Positions 37,233 through 46,977 of a DNA stretch of 64,000 nucleotides are shown here, piece after piece (position 1 is the first letter of the stretch; every line of letters starts with the position of its first letter). The notes beneath the pieces are model-generated. The model saw only the letters and a program-made list of their open reading frames with translations. It did not search any database and was not told the origin of the DNA. Source of the DNA: Cupriavidus phytohabitans (lineage in GTDB: Bacteria; Pseudomonadota; Gammaproteobacteria; Burkholderiales; Burkholderiaceae); the NCBI RefSeq assembly GCF_000426345.1, contig NZ_AUFE01000002.1, positions 124,001 through 188,000 on the forward strand, written 5' to 3'. A program made the translations under genes and the position numbers.

Positions 37233-37649
37233 TCAGGCCGCGGGGGCGGCCTGGGGGGCTACCACCGGCGGGCGGTCCTTGCGGTACGCGTTCTTCACCG
37301 CGATCTTGCCGTCGCGGAAGGTGAAGACGTCGACCATGCGTGCCTCGATTCGGGCACCGTCGGCACGGGTGCCGCGGAAGGTGGATTCGCTGACGCCGCG
37401 GTCGCCCACGACGAAGTGGTCGCCATCGACCCATTGCGCGTCGGGGAAGGTCTGCCACGCGAGCTGGAAGCCTTCGCGCACGGCGTCGCGGCCGATGAAG
37501 CTGCGGCCGAGCAGTTCGCTGCCGGCCACGCCGTGGAAGGCGCAGTCATCCGCCATGAAGCTCATCAGGGCTTCGAGGTCGTGACGGTTCCAGGCGTCGT
37601 TGAAGGCTTGCAGCAGTTCGATGCCGGCGGCGGTGTTGCGATCGGACAT
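37233..37649 (-). CDS. NTF2/SnoaL-like protein
   Basis: A 138-residue protein of the NTF2-like (ketosteroid isomerase-like) fold: FNDAWNRHDLEALMSFMADDCAFHG at the N-terminus (residues roughly 15-40) and VFTFRDGKIAVKNAYRKDRP at the end. ATG 37649 has an AGGAG site. It is the first gene of a two-gene operon with the PuuB-like oxidase and has a candidate MocR operator about 100 bases upstream. Function unknown. Confidence 0.82.
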   Translation of the reverse strand: MSDRNTAAGIELLQAFNDAWNRHDLEALMSFMADDCAFHGVAGSELLGRSFIGRDAVREGFQLAWQTFPDAQWVDGDHFVVGDRGVSESTFRGTRADGARIEARMVDVFTFRDGKIAVKNAYRKDRPPVVAPQAAPAA

Positions 37650-37745
37650 GACTTGATCTCCTGAGTGTTTGTCCACCGGCCCGCGCAAAAGGCGCTGCGG
37701 AACCGGCCATGACTCGAGGATAGGGAAGGCGGCCGCGGCGCTGTA

Positions 37746-37775
37746 GCGCCAGTTCGGGACAATCGCTTGGGCCAG
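37746..37775. promoter_or_regulatory. MocR-type direct-repeat operator candidate
   Basis: The 7-mers gcgccag and gggccag are separated by exactly 16 bases, matching the geometry of the pair upstream of tauA at 23985-24014. The site lies between the MocR gene and the NTF2-like/oxidase operon, about 100 bases before its start. It overlaps a small palindrome (ggcgct/agcgcc). Confidence 0.5.
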
Positions 37776-37790
37776 GCCCCGCCGGCGGGC

Positions 37791-39353
37791 TCAGGCCGCC
37801 GGACGGGCGCGGGAAGTGACGGCGGCGTCCGCGCCTGCCGCGCCGGCGGTGGCCTGCAGTTCACGCGCCACAGCCGCCAGCACGCGGATGCCGGGCTCGA
37901 TGCGGTCCAGCGAGATCGACGAGTAGCCCAGCCGGAACACGTTGCGCGGCGCCGGCTCGGCCATGAAGAAGACGCTGCCAGGCTCGATCAGCACGCCCTG
38001 CAGTTCGGCCAGCCGCGCCAGCGCGTTGGCGTCGAGCCAGGGCGGCCCTTCGATCCAGCAGGACGCGCCGCCGGCGATCGGCACCGGGCGGAAGTCGGGC
38101 ATATGGGTGGCCATTGCGGTCAGCACCGCCTCGGCGCGCTCGCGGTGCGCGGCTGACAGGCGCCGCAGGTGCGCGTCGTAGTGGCCCAGTGACAGGAACA
38201 GCGAAAACGCGCGCTGGATATACGCGGACGGATGCCGCAGCATCAGCCGCCGCGCCGCGCGCAACTCGGCGATCAGCGGCGCCGGCCCGACGACATAGCC
38301 GATGCGCAGCCCCGGCGCCAGGCTCTTGGACAGGCTGCCGACGTAGATCACGCGGTTGCCGCGGTCCAGGCTCTTGAGCGTGGGGGTGGGGTCGCCTTCG
38401 AAGCGGCTCTCGCTTTCGTAGTCGTCCTCGATCAGCACGAAGTCCGCTTCTTCGGCCTGGCGCAGCAGCGCCTGCCTGCGTGCGAGCGGCATGGTGACCG
38501 TGGTGGGGCACTGGTGGCTGGGCGTGACGTAGACGTAGTCGCAAGCGCGCTGCGCGTCGGACAGCACCAGGCCCTCGCCATCGACCGGCAGCGGCACGAG
38601 ATGCGAGGTATGCGAGCCGAAGATATTGCGCGCATCCGGGTAGCCGGGGTCTTCGATGCCGACCGGCGTATCGGGGCTGACCAGCAGGTCGGCCAGCAGG
38701 TACAGCGCCTGTTGCGCGCCCACGGTGACCACGATCTCGTCGGCGCCGGCCCAGACGCCGCGGCGCGGCAGCACACGGGTGCGGATCTGCTGCACCAGCG
38801 ACTCGTCGTCGCGCAGGATCATGTCCTGGGCCCAGTCGTGGATGTCGAGCACGCTGAGCGCCTTCAGGCAGCATTCGCGCCAGTCGGCGGTGGGGAACAG
38901 CGTGGGGTCGTACTGGCCGTAGATGAAGGGGTACGGGTAGTCGCGCCAGTTGGCGCGCTTGACGATATTGCGCTGCTGCGTGGGCCGGAACACGAAGCGG
39001 CGCTCCCAGTCGGGCTCGCCGCCGCGCGCGGGCACCGGCTCGCCGCGCAGCGAGGCCACGCCGCTGACGCGCGTGCCGAGGATCTCGGGATTGATGAAAT
39101 AGCCACTGCGCTCACGTGCCACCAGATAGCCTTCATCGACCAGCTGCTGGTACGCCAGCACCACGGTGTTGCGCGCCACGCGCAGCTGCGCGGACAGCTC
39201 GCGGCTGCTCGGCAGTGGCTCGCCTTGCGGCAGCTGCTGGTCGAGGATCGCCGACACCAGCATCTGGCGGATCTTGCCCTGCAGGCTCAGGCCGGACAGG
39301 GCGTGCTGCTGGAACAGCTGGAACCACATGGTGGCGGGGGACTTGAGGCTCAT
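37791..39353 (-). CDS. MocR-family regulator (GntR helix-turn-helix plus aminotransferase domain)
   Basis: A 520-residue chimeric regulator. An N-terminal GntR winged helix covers about residues 10-80 (LPSSRELSAQLRVARNTVVLAYQQL) and a fold-type I aminotransferase domain follows. The PLP lysine is expected in YVGSLSKSLAPGLRIGYVV. MocR proteins sense PLP adducts of amines or amino acids. ATG 39353 chosen; an upstream GTG lacks a ribosome-binding site. Neighbouring oxidase and permease genes are likely targets. Confidence 0.92.
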   Translation of the reverse strand: MSLKSPATMWFQLFQQHALSGLSLQGKIRQMLVSAILDQQLPQGEPLPSSRELSAQLRVARNTVVLAYQQLVDEGYLVARERSGYFINPEILGTRVSGVASLRGEPVPARGGEPDWERRFVFRPTQQRNIVKRANWRDYPYPFIYGQYDPTLFPTADWRECCLKALSVLDIHDWAQDMILRDDESLVQQIRTRVLPRRGVWAGADEIVVTVGAQQALYLLADLLVSPDTPVGIEDPGYPDARNIFGSHTSHLVPLPVDGEGLVLSDAQRACDYVYVTPSHQCPTTVTMPLARRQALLRQAEEADFVLIEDDYESESRFEGDPTPTLKSLDRGNRVIYVGSLSKSLAPGLRIGYVVGPAPLIAELRAARRLMLRHPSAYIQRAFSLFLSLGHYDAHLRRLSAAHRERAEAVLTAMATHMPDFRPVPIAGGASCWIEGPPWLDANALARLAELQGVLIEPGSVFFMAEPAPRNVFRLGYSSISLDRIEPGIRVLAAVARELQATAGAAGADAAVTSRARPAA

Positions 39354-39378
39354 GGTGCGGGGGCAGCTAAACGACACA

Positions 39379-39405
39379 GCGCGCCAGCTTACTGCACTGG
39401 CGCGC
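39379..39405. promoter_or_regulatory. Nine-bp inverted repeat upstream of MocR gene
   Basis: A perfect inverted repeat (gcgcgccag/ctggcgcgc, nine-base loop) lies between the permease stop and the MocR start. It carries the same gcgccag core as the candidate operator at 37746, in inverted form. It may be an autoregulatory site or a terminator for the permease; no T-run supports the latter. Confidence 0.45.
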
Positions 39406-39416
39406 CGCGTGGCACA

Positions 39417-40853
39417 TCAATACTTGTGGAGGTCGGGCCTTGGCATCTCCGCCAGCGGTACTACCGGCTCAGCGCCTCGGCGAAACAGTTGCCGCGCACC
39501 GTAGGCAATCAGCAGGATCAGCAGGCTGACCACCCCCAGCGCAAGCGGCGTGCGCTGGTCGGGGATAAAGGCCATGGCAATCACGATGCCCAGCATGCCC
39601 AGGATCGCGACATAGGTGAGGTACGGGAAGCACCACATGCGCACCCGCAGCAGGCCCGGCGCTTCGCGCTCCAGCCGCGAGCGCAGGCGCAGCTGCGAGA
39701 TCGCGATCAGGATGTAGACGAAGATGGCGACGGTGCCGTACGAGTTGACCAGGAAAGCGAACACCGTATCGGGCGAGACATAGGACATCACCACCGCGCC
39801 GTAGCCGAACAGCGTGGCCACCAGGATCGCGCGCACCGGCACGCCGTTGCGGCTGACGCGGGCCAGCGACTGCGGCGCATCGCCGCGGCGGGTCAGCGCG
39901 AACAGCATGCGCGACGAAGCGTACAGGCCGGAGTTGAGCGCCGACAGCACCGCGGTCAGCACGATCGCGTTCATGATCTGTGCGGCGGCGGGCACGCCCA
40001 TCACGTTCAGCGCGCTGACGTACGGCGTGGCGATGCTGTTGGAGTTCCACGGCACCAGGCATACCACCAGCAGGATCGAGCCGACATAGAACACCAGCAC
40101 GCGCGTGATCACCGAGCTGGTGGCCTTGGCCACGGCCTTCTGCGGCTCGGCGGTCTCGGCCGCGGCGATGGTGACGATCTCGGCGCCGAAGTAGAAGCCG
40201 GTGGCCGCGACCGCGCCGGTCAGCACCGGCACGATGCCGTTCGGCAGGAAACCGCCGTTGGCGGTCAGGTTGGCCACCTGCATGCCCTGGGCGCCGGGAG
40301 CCAGGCCCAGCACATACACGCCGGCGACGAACAGGAACACGATGATTGCCGCGACCTTGATCGAGGCGAACCAGAACTCGAACTCGCCGAACGACTTGAC
40401 CGACACCAGGTTGGTCAGCGTCAGCATCACCAGCAGCACCAGGCTGATGGTCCAGTTGGGCACGTCCGGCAGCCAGTAGCGCACCAGATCGGCGCCGGCG
40501 ACGGCTTCGAGCGCCACCACGATGACCCAGAAGTACCAGTACATCCAGCCGGTCAGGAAGCCGGCGAGGTTGCCCACCGCGGGGCGGTCGCGCCAGGCTT
40601 CGCGCGCATACTCGTAGAAGCCGCCGGTGCCGGGCAGGGCGCACGCCATCTCGCCCAGCATGCGCATGACCAGCACGACCAGCAGGCCGGTGATCAGGAA
40701 GGAAAGGACCGCGCCGGGGCCGGCCGACTTGATGACGACGCCGCTGCCGACGAACAGGCCGGCGCCGATCACGCCGCCAAGCGCGATCATGGTCATGTGG
40801 CGTTGCTTGAGGCCGTGGGATAGTCCGTTGCCGGACTGGGGTTGTTGGATCAT
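39417..40853 (-). CDS. Amino acid permease (AAT family, GabP-like)
   Basis: A 478-residue amino acid:proton symporter with about 12 transmembrane helices. The helix 1 motif is MIALGGVIGAGLFVGSG and FYFGAEIVTIAAAE is typical of the GabP/AnsP group. ATG with AGGAGA upstream. It lies upstream of the MocR regulator on the same strand and diverges from an IclR gene. Substrate likely gamma-aminobutyrate or a related amino acid, by similarity only. Confidence 0.88.
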   Translation of the reverse strand: MIQQPQSGNGLSHGLKQRHMTMIALGGVIGAGLFVGSGVVIKSAGPGAVLSFLITGLLVVLVMRMLGEMACALPGTGGFYEYAREAWRDRPAVGNLAGFLTGWMYWYFWVIVVALEAVAGADLVRYWLPDVPNWTISLVLLVMLTLTNLVSVKSFGEFEFWFASIKVAAIIVFLFVAGVYVLGLAPGAQGMQVANLTANGGFLPNGIVPVLTGAVAATGFYFGAEIVTIAAAETAEPQKAVAKATSSVITRVLVFYVGSILLVVCLVPWNSNSIATPYVSALNVMGVPAAAQIMNAIVLTAVLSALNSGLYASSRMLFALTRRGDAPQSLARVSRNGVPVRAILVATLFGYGAVVMSYVSPDTVFAFLVNSYGTVAIFVYILIAISQLRLRSRLEREAPGLLRVRMWCFPYLTYVAILGMLGIVIAMAFIPDQRTPLALGVVSLLILLIAYGARQLFRRGAEPVVPLAEMPRPDLHKY

Positions 40854-41187
40854 GGTGTGTCTCCTGTGCTGCGCGTGCTGCCGGTGCTACTTGCAGCCAG
40901 ACCAGCGTTTTTGGCAGGCGCCACGGCTTCTCTTCTGTATAGATGGCGGCGCGGGAAACGCCAGCCAGGGCCGTGGTCGGTTCAGTGTGTGCAATCCCGG
41001 GTGCGGGATGCTTATCCGTCCATGTCGACTAGTCTCCGGTGTCTGCTTAAAAATCCGGAACCAGTTGTTCCGAAAAATTATTGTTTCACCGAAATGTAGG
41101 CCCTCCTCGGCGGAAGGTCAACCGGAAGTTTCGATAATTGATATGATTTGACTCTGAAAATGAAACTTACCTATGATGGAGCCAGGC
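40854..41187. other. Divergent promoter region, permease and IclR genes
   Basis: No gene is seen in these 334 bases. The half near the IclR gene is AT-rich and contains an inverted repeat at 41056-41072. Confidence 0.6.
41056..41072. promoter_or_regulatory. Inverted repeat, IclR operator candidate
   Basis: A perfect 6-bp inverted repeat (cggaac/gttccg, five-base spacer) lies about 115 bases before the IclR start, in the divergent region shared with the permease. IclR proteins bind short palindromes of this type; assignment is inferred. Confidence 0.45.
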
Positions 41188-42036
41188 ATGAACGATATGC
41201 GCCTCGCCAAAAGTGACGCCAAGCTCGACGGAGACACGCCGGCACTGCGTTTGTTCGGCCTGCTCGAAGTCATCGCGGAGAAGGACCAGTCCTTCAACCT
41301 GCAGGCGCTGGTGGAAGAAACCGGCCTGCCCAAGCCCACGCTGCACCGCATGCTGCAGCAGCTCGAGGCGGCCGGACTGATCCAGCGCAACGGCGACGGG
41401 CGGCAATACGGCACCGGCCTGCGGCTGCGCCGGCTGGCGGAGAACCTGTTGCTCAACAGCACCTCGCACGGCGCGCGCCACATGGTGCTGCGGCGGCTGG
41501 TGGAAGAGGTGGGCGAGAGCTGCAACCTGACCGCGTTCTCGGGCGGCGAGGTGCTGTACCTGGACCGCGTGGAAACCGCGGCGCCGCTGCGCTTCTACCT
41601 GCATCCGGGCTCGCGCGTGCCGGCGCACTGCTCGGCCACCGGCAAGCTGTTCCTGGCGCAGCTGGCGCCGGCGCAGCGGCAGCGGCTGCTGGCGCATGCG
41701 GAGCTGGAGCGGTACACGCAGAACACGCTGACCGACCACGCGCAGCTGGAAGCGGAACTGGAGCGCGTGAAGCGCGACGGCTATGCGCTGGACGACGAGG
41801 AATTCCTGCCCGGGCTGGTCTGCATCGGCGTGCTGGTGCCTGCCGTGGACGGCGGCAAGTCTAACCTGGGACTGGCGCTGCAGGCCCCGGTCATGCGCGT
41901 GGCGCGCGACAAGGTGGTGCAGCTGCTGCCCGCGCTGCAGCGCGCGGCGAGCGCGCTGGCGGCGATCGAGGCCGAAAGCGCCAGCAGCTGGCAGGGCGGC
42001 GCGGAAAGCGCCGAAAGCGCCGAAGAGGACGAATAG
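41188..42036 (+). CDS. IclR-family regulator
   Basis: A 282-residue IclR-type regulator with a winged helix at about residues 19-80 (LPKPTLHRMLQQLEAAGLI) and the effector domain with CSATGKLFLA. ATG 41188 has GGAG at a good distance; two ATGs at 41173 and 41176 are alternatives. The C-terminal tail is rich in Ala, Glu and Ser. It diverges from the permease, its probable target. Confidence 0.9.
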   Translation: MNDMRLAKSDAKLDGDTPALRLFGLLEVIAEKDQSFNLQALVEETGLPKPTLHRMLQQLEAAGLIQRNGDGRQYGTGLRLRRLAENLLLNSTSHGARHMVLRRLVEEVGESCNLTAFSGGEVLYLDRVETAAPLRFYLHPGSRVPAHCSATGKLFLAQLAPAQRQRLLAHAELERYTQNTLTDHAQLEAELERVKRDGYALDDEEFLPGLVCIGVLVPAVDGGKSNLGLALQAPVMRVARDKVVQLLPALQRAASALAAIEAESASSWQGGAESAESAEEDE

Positions 42037-42093
42037 CGCGCACGGCGTCACGCGGGTAGCTCCGCTGGTCGCGGTGCCAATGTGAAAAAAGGC

Positions 42094-43107
42094 ATGGCGA
42101 CCAACGAGGAGCATGAGGTGACGCAAGAGCAGTATGGCAAGCCGGACCGGATGATTCCGGTCCGCGAGGTGTTCGGCATCGATTCCGGACTGATGGTGCC
42201 AGCCTTCAGCGAGCGCGACGACCACGTACCGGAGGTCGACCCGGCCTACCGCTTCCAGCCGGAGGTGACGCTGGCGATCCTGTCCGGCTTCATGCGCGAC
42301 CGGCGCGTGATGGTGCAGGGGCTGCATGGCAGCGGCAAGTCCACCCATATCGAGCAGGTGGCGGCGCGGCTCAACTGGCCGTGCGTGCGCGTCAACCTGG
42401 ACGGGCATATCAGCCGGCTCGACCTGGTCGGCAAGGACGCCATCGTCGTGCGCGACGGGCGGCAGGTGACCGAGTTCCAGGAAGGCATCGTGCCGTGGGC
42501 GCTGCAGCGGCCGGTGGCGCTGATCTTCGATGAATACGACGCGGGCCGGCCCGACGTGATGTTCGTGATCCAGCGCATCCTGGAGCGCGACGGCAAGTTC
42601 ACGCTGCTCGACCAGAACCGGGTGATCCGGCCGCATCCGTCGTTCCGCCTGTTTGCCACGTCGAATACCGTGGGGCTCGGCAACGTCAACGGGCTCTATC
42701 ACGGCACCCAGTTGCTCAATCATGCGCAGATCGACCGCTGGAACGTGGTCGCCACGCTGGACTACCTGCCGCACGAGGAAGAGGCGGGCATCGTGCTGGC
42801 GCGCGTGCCCGAGCTGGACAACGACGCCGGCCGCGCGCTGGTCGACGCCATGGTGGCCATGGCGGGGCTGACGCGGCGCGGGTTTGCGGCGGGCGACCTA
42901 TCGGCGCTGATGTCGCCGCGCACCGTGATCAGCTGGGCCGAGAACTGCCAGATCTTCCGCGATCCGGGCCTGGCGTTCCGGCTGACCTTCCTGAACAAAT
43001 GCGACGAGGCCGAGCGGCCGGTGGTGGCGGAGTATTACCAGCGCTGCTTCGGACAGCTGCCCGGCGAGGCCGCCGCGGTTGCGGCCGCGTCGGAGTCCGC
43101 GCGATGA
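42094..43107 (+). CDS. CobS-like MoxR-type AAA+ ATPase
   Basis: A 337-residue AAA+ ATPase of the CobS/MoxR group. Walker A is GLHGSGKST (about residue 75) and Walker B is LIFDEYDAG. It resembles the CobS chaperone of aerobic cobaltochelatase. The start is uncertain: ATG 42094 was chosen, while GTG 42118 has a better GAGGAG site and GTG 42082 is possible. It overlaps the CobT-like gene by ATGA. No cobN or other cobalamin gene lies in the window. Confidence 0.85.
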   Translation: MATNEEHEVTQEQYGKPDRMIPVREVFGIDSGLMVPAFSERDDHVPEVDPAYRFQPEVTLAILSGFMRDRRVMVQGLHGSGKSTHIEQVAARLNWPCVRVNLDGHISRLDLVGKDAIVVRDGRQVTEFQEGIVPWALQRPVALIFDEYDAGRPDVMFVIQRILERDGKFTLLDQNRVIRPHPSFRLFATSNTVGLGNVNGLYHGTQLLNHAQIDRWNVVATLDYLPHEEEAGIVLARVPELDNDAGRALVDAMVAMAGLTRRGFAAGDLSALMSPRTVISWAENCQIFRDPGLAFRLTFLNKCDEAERPVVAEYYQRCFGQLPGEAAAVAAASESAR

Positions 43108-44837
43108 CCGCGGCGTCGGCCACGGCGTCGGCCGCGCAGCAGCTGCGCCGGCGCCAGCGGCAGGACGAGCTCTCCGGCGCCGCCGTGCGCGCGCTGACCG
43201 GCGACGCGGCACTGCATTTCCGCGACGGCCAGCTCTGGCGCGCGATGCGGCCGGTGCCGCAGCACGCGCCGCACCTGCGTACCGATCCGGATACCGACAC
43301 GGCGGCCTGCCTGCGCGGCGCCGCCGATGGCGCCGCGCTGCGGCAGGCGCATTCCGACGCCCCGCTGCACCGCAGCCTCTGTCCCGCCGATCCGGTCGAG
43401 CGCCTGGTCTTCGAGCTGCTCGAGCAACTGCGCTGCGAAACCCGCCTGCCGCGCGGCATGGCCGGCGTGGCAGCGAACCTGCGGCATCGCTTCATGGCGT
43501 GGTCGCGCGCGTTCCATCGCTCGGGGCTGACCGAGGGCCATCTCGGCATCCTGCTCTACACGGTGGCGCAGGTGGCGTGGTCACGGCTGAGCGGCGAGCC
43601 GGTGCTCGAAGACACCGAAGACCTGATCGAGGCCACGCGCGCCGCCATCGTCCCCGTGCTGGGCACGGCGCTGGCCGGGCTGCGCGCGCATCGCCACGAC
43701 CAGTCCGCGTTTGCCGCGCATGCGCTGGCGCTGGCACGGGCCGTCGCGGACATGGTACGCAGCGAAGCGCCGCGTGCCGGCGAGGATGACGACAATGCCG
43801 TTTCCTCCGCACGCGCCGGCTTTGCGCTATGGCTCGATTTCGACGAGCCACCCGCCGAAGCCTTCGCCCTCGCCGACAGCGGCCACAGCCGCGTGCTGGC
43901 CGACGCCGCCGATGGCTACCGCATCTTCACCACCCGCTACGACCGCGAAGTGCGCGGGGCCACGCTGGTGCGCCGCGCCTTGCTCGATGAATACCGCACG
44001 CGCCTCGATGCACATATTGCCCGCGCCGGCGTCAACGTGGCGCGGCTGGCCCGCAAGCTGCGCGCCGCGCTGGCGCAGCCGCGTGTCGACGGCTGGTCCT
44101 TCGGCGAGGAAAGCGGCCGCATCGACGGCCGCCGGCTGGCGCAACTGGTCAGCTCGCCCGCCGAGCGGCGCCTGTTCCGCCGCGAAGCGTACAAGGCGCA
44201 TGCCGATTGCGTGGTGGGTTTCCTGGTGGACTGCTCGGGATCGATGAAGGCGCGGGCGGAGCCGCTGACATTGCTGCTCGACCTGCTCGCGCGCGCCCTC
44301 GACCAGGCCGGCGTGGCCACCGAGGTGCTGGGCTTCACCACGAACGCCTGGAACGGCGGCCGCGCCCGCTCCGACTGGCTCGCGCGCGGCCGGCCGGCGC
44401 ACCCTGGCCGGCTCAACGAAACCTGTCACATGGTGTTCAAGGATGCCGCGCGCAGCTGGCGCCGCGCCCGCACCGACATGACCGCCTTGCTCAAGGCCGA
44501 CCTGTTCCGCGAAGGCGTGGACGGCGAGGCGGTCGAGTGGGCCTGCGCGCGGCTGCACGCCACCGGCAAGACTCGCCGCATCCTGGTGGTGGTGTCCGAT
44601 GGCAGCCCGATGGATACCGCCACCGGGCTGGCCAACGATGCCTGCTATCTCGACAACCATCTCAAGGCCGTCGTGGCGCGGCACGAGACGTTGCGTGACG
44701 TGGAGGTGCTGGGGCTGGGGGTCGGGCTGGACCTCAGCCCGTATTACCGGCACACGCTGGCGCTGGACCTGTCGCAGCCGGTGGATATGGCGATGCTGGA
44801 TGAGGTGGCGGGGTTGGTGGCGACGAGGCGGCGGTAG
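43104..44837 (+). CDS. CobT-like VWA-domain protein
   Basis: A 577-residue protein with a CobT-like N-terminal region and a C-terminal von Willebrand A domain. The metal-site motif is DCSGSMKAR, with the later T in RTDMTALL and D in VVSDGSPMD. The long [15 protein letters not shown] stretch is typical of CobT. It forms a MoxR-VWA pair with the preceding ATPase; such pairs insert metals or remodel target proteins. The client here is unknown. Confidence 0.86.
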   Translation: MTAASATASAAQQLRRRQRQDELSGAAVRALTGDAALHFRDGQLWRAMRPVPQHAPHLRTDPDTDTAACLRGAADGAALRQAHSDAPLHRSLCPADPVERLVFELLEQLRCETRLPRGMAGVAANLRHRFMAWSRAFHRSGLTEGHLGILLYTVAQVAWSRLSGEPVLEDTEDLIEATRAAIVPVLGTALAGLRAHRHDQSAFAAHALALARAVADMVRSEAPRAGEDDDNAVSSARAGFALWLDFDEPPAEAFALADSGHSRVLADAADGYRIFTTRYDREVRGATLVRRALLDEYRTRLDAHIARAGVNVARLARKLRAALAQPRVDGWSFGEESGRIDGRRLAQLVSSPAERRLFRREAYKAHADCVVGFLVDCSGSMKARAEPLTLLLDLLARALDQAGVATEVLGFTTNAWNGGRARSDWLARGRPAHPGRLNETCHMVFKDAARSWRRARTDMTALLKADLFREGVDGEAVEWACARLHATGKTRRILVVVSDGSPMDTATGLANDACYLDNHLKAVVARHETLRDVEVLGLGVGLDLSPYYRHTLALDLSQPVDMAMLDEVAGLVATRRR

Positions 44838-44870
44838 CCGCCCGTCGTTGAAACCGCTGCCATGCCGTCG

Positions 44871-45146
44871 CTAGATCGCCGATGGATGGCGCGCCAGCGG
44901 CGTGACCGCGATGGTCATATAGGGAAACAACGGAAGCGAAGACAGCAAGTCGTGCAGCGCATCGTTGCTTTCCACGTCGAAGATGCTGATGTTGGCATAG
45001 CGGCCGGCCACGCGCCACAGGTGGGGCCATTTGCCGGACTTCTGGATGTCGATGGCGCGCGCCTTCTCGGCGGCCCTGATCGCTTCGGCGCGGTCTGCCG
45101 GAAGCGAATCCGGGATCTTCACTTCCATCTGTACGCAATAAAGCAT
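44871..45146 (-). CDS. mmlJ: Muconolactone isomerase-like protein (methylmuconolactone isomerase candidate)
   Basis: A 91-residue CatC-family protein (MLYCVQMEVKIPDSLPADR; WRVAGRYANISIFDVE) that shifts the double bond of muconolactones. The neighbouring MmlI-like methylisomerase and carrier suggest the methyl-substituted branch, so MmlJ is preferred over CatC; the symbol is tentative. ATG with GAGGAGA. It is convergent with the CobT-like gene and last on its strand. Confidence 0.72.
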   Translation of the reverse strand: MLYCVQMEVKIPDSLPADRAEAIRAAEKARAIDIQKSGKWPHLWRVAGRYANISIFDVESNDALHDLLSSLPLFPYMTIAVTPLARHPSAI

Positions 45147-45187
45147 GGGGGTCTCCTCGCTTGTCGGGATGCAGTGTGCCTGGACGG

Positions 45188-45529
45188 TCAGCTCGCGCTG
45201 GCGTCGCCGGTGACGGGCGCCGTGCGCAATGGCTTGAGGCGGCCGATAAAGGTCTTGCCGTGCTCGAACCAGGCCTTGCGGACATCAGACGCCAGGTAAG
45301 TGGCGTAGGCGGCTTCGCTCTCGAACCAGCATTCGCCGATGGCATCGACGTGCCCGATGTCGAAGTAGGGCACGTGGGTATCGGTGGGCTGGCCGGCGAC
45401 GAGGCGGACCTCATACTTGTGCAGGCCGGGCACATCGTGCGACATCTCGTCGTGGCGCAGGCATTCCGCGCGGAAGGTTTCGTCGGACATGCCTTCCGGC
45501 TTGACCAGCAGGTACAGCAGTCGAATCAT
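45188..45529 (-). CDS. mmlI: 4-Methylmuconolactone methylisomerase-like protein (EthD fold)
   Basis: A 113-residue dimeric alpha/beta-barrel protein of the EthD family. H26, Y39, H52 and C67 are all present at the numbering I recall for the active site of Pseudomonas reinekei MmlI, which is 113-115 residues long. MmlI moves the methyl group of 4-methylmuconolactone so that degradation of 4-methylcatechol can proceed. ATG with GAGGAG. The adjacent CatC-like and CoA-transferase genes fit. Confidence 0.75.
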   Translation of the reverse strand: MIRLLYLLVKPEGMSDETFRAECLRHDEMSHDVPGLHKYEVRLVAGQPTDTHVPYFDIGHVDAIGECWFESEAAYATYLASDVRKAWFEHGKTFIGRLKPLRTAPVTGDASAS

Positions 45530-45601
45530 ATTGACTCCTCTTGGTTCGGTATTGGTTCACGCGTGGCCGTTGCGCGCCTTGCTGGCGCTCGCGCCGCGTT
45601 G

Positions 45602-46888
45602 TCAGGGATGCGCCCGCGCGGGTTCGGCCAGGGGCTCCGGCGCGAAGCGATCGCCGTCTTCGCCGATGGACTCGATGGCGATGCCGCGGGTCTCGGGCAA
45701 CAGCAGCATGCCGAATACCGCGAAGGCATAGGCCACCAGGCAGAATGTCCCCATGGCATTGGCCAGGCCAATGTGAGTGGAGAGTACGCCGACGCCGACG
45801 ACGGAACCCGCGCCCACCGACTTGCCCACGTTATAGGCGAAGCCCATGCAGGTCGTGCGCACATTGGTCGGAAACAGTTCGCTGAGGAAAGGCCCAAGGG
45901 CGGCGAACATGCCGATTGCCGAGAACCCGACCAGGAACCCCAGGACGGCGGCGAGCGTGGTGTTCAGCGGCAGCAGCATGTAGCTGACGGTGACGATCCA
46001 CGCGCAGACCGACAGCAGGATCAGCGTCGGCCGCCGCCCGATGCGATCGCACAGGTCGGCTGCGAACGCGAAGCCGCAGAACGAGCCGAAGGCCATGATG
46101 AAGACCGTGACGATCATCGATGTCGGTGCGACGCCCCGCTGGCTGAGCAGGGACGGCAACCAGACCAGGATGGCATAGCAGCCGGCCTGCAGGCCGATCA
46201 CCAGCACGCTCGACAGGATCAGTGAACGCGCGTATTTGCGGCTGAACACCGAGGCCAGCGAAGCGCGCGGCGCGCGGCTTTGCCGGGCGCGCTCGAACAT
46301 CGGCGCGTCCTTGATATGGCGCCGGATGAACAGCACGATCGACGCGGGGATAATGCCGCTCCAGAACGCCACGCGCCATGCCAGCTCCTGCGGAAGCCAG
46401 GCCAGCAGCACCGTCGCCACGACGACCGCCAACGCCCAGCCCAGCGCGAAGCCCGATTGCGCATAGCCCATGGCCTTGCCCCGATGCCTGGGGTCGATCA
46501 CTTCTGCCATCAGCGCCGCGCCGACCGCCCATTCGCCGCCGAAGCCCAGGCCCTGAAGCATGCGGGCGACCACGAGTTGCTGGTATGTCTGGGCGAAGCC
46601 GGCGAGTACGCCGAACAGTGTGAACCAGACGATCGCCACCACCAGGATGCACGCGCGGCCATAGCGGTCGCTGAGTATGCCGGCACCCCAGCCGCCGATG
46701 GCGGTAACGATCAGCGCCACCGTCCCAAGCACGCCGACTTCAGCCTTGGTCAGCCCCCATGCAAGCGTCAGGGCGGGCAGCAGGAAGCTGAACATCTGCA
46801 TGTCGAAGGAATCCAGCGCCCAGCCCGAATAGCATGCCCAGAACGTCTTCTTCTGCTGGGCAGTCCCGGTCTTGTACCAAGTCAACAT
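45602..46888 (-). CDS. MFS aromatic acid/muconolactone carrier
   Basis: A 428-residue major facilitator of the aromatic acid:proton symporter group, with 12 predicted helices. Motifs include GWALDSFDMQMFSF in helix 1, GILSDRYGRA in loop 2-3 and LGFGGEWAVGAALMAE in helix 4. ATG with AGGAGA. It lies between the CoA-transferase genes and mmlI, the position expected of a carrier such as MmlH. Confidence 0.88.
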   Translation of the reverse strand: MLTWYKTGTAQQKKTFWACYSGWALDSFDMQMFSFLLPALTLAWGLTKAEVGVLGTVALIVTAIGGWGAGILSDRYGRACILVVAIVWFTLFGVLAGFAQTYQQLVVARMLQGLGFGGEWAVGAALMAEVIDPRHRGKAMGYAQSGFALGWALAVVVATVLLAWLPQELAWRVAFWSGIIPASIVLFIRRHIKDAPMFERARQSRAPRASLASVFSRKYARSLILSSVLVIGLQAGCYAILVWLPSLLSQRGVAPTSMIVTVFIMAFGSFCGFAFAADLCDRIGRRPTLILLSVCAWIVTVSYMLLPLNTTLAAVLGFLVGFSAIGMFAALGPFLSELFPTNVRTTCMGFAYNVGKSVGAGSVVGVGVLSTHIGLANAMGTFCLVAYAFAVFGMLLLPETRGIAIESIGEDGDRFAPEPLAEPARAHP

Positions 46889-46977
46889 GGTTGTCTCCTG
46901 TATTGCGTTTCGTTCTTTGTTTGTCCGGCGCCCCGGCATGCATCGATGCCCGGGGGCGCTGGCCTTCCCGGCGGGAT

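Noticed and set aside
38232-40823. About 860-codon open frame antisense to the MocR and permease genes
   Set aside because: Composition dominated by Arg, His and Gln, and both opposite genes are strongly supported.
42094-44837. Cobalamin cobaltochelatase operon
   Set aside because: No cobN or other corrin gene is adjacent; the pair alone is not evidence for cobalt insertion.
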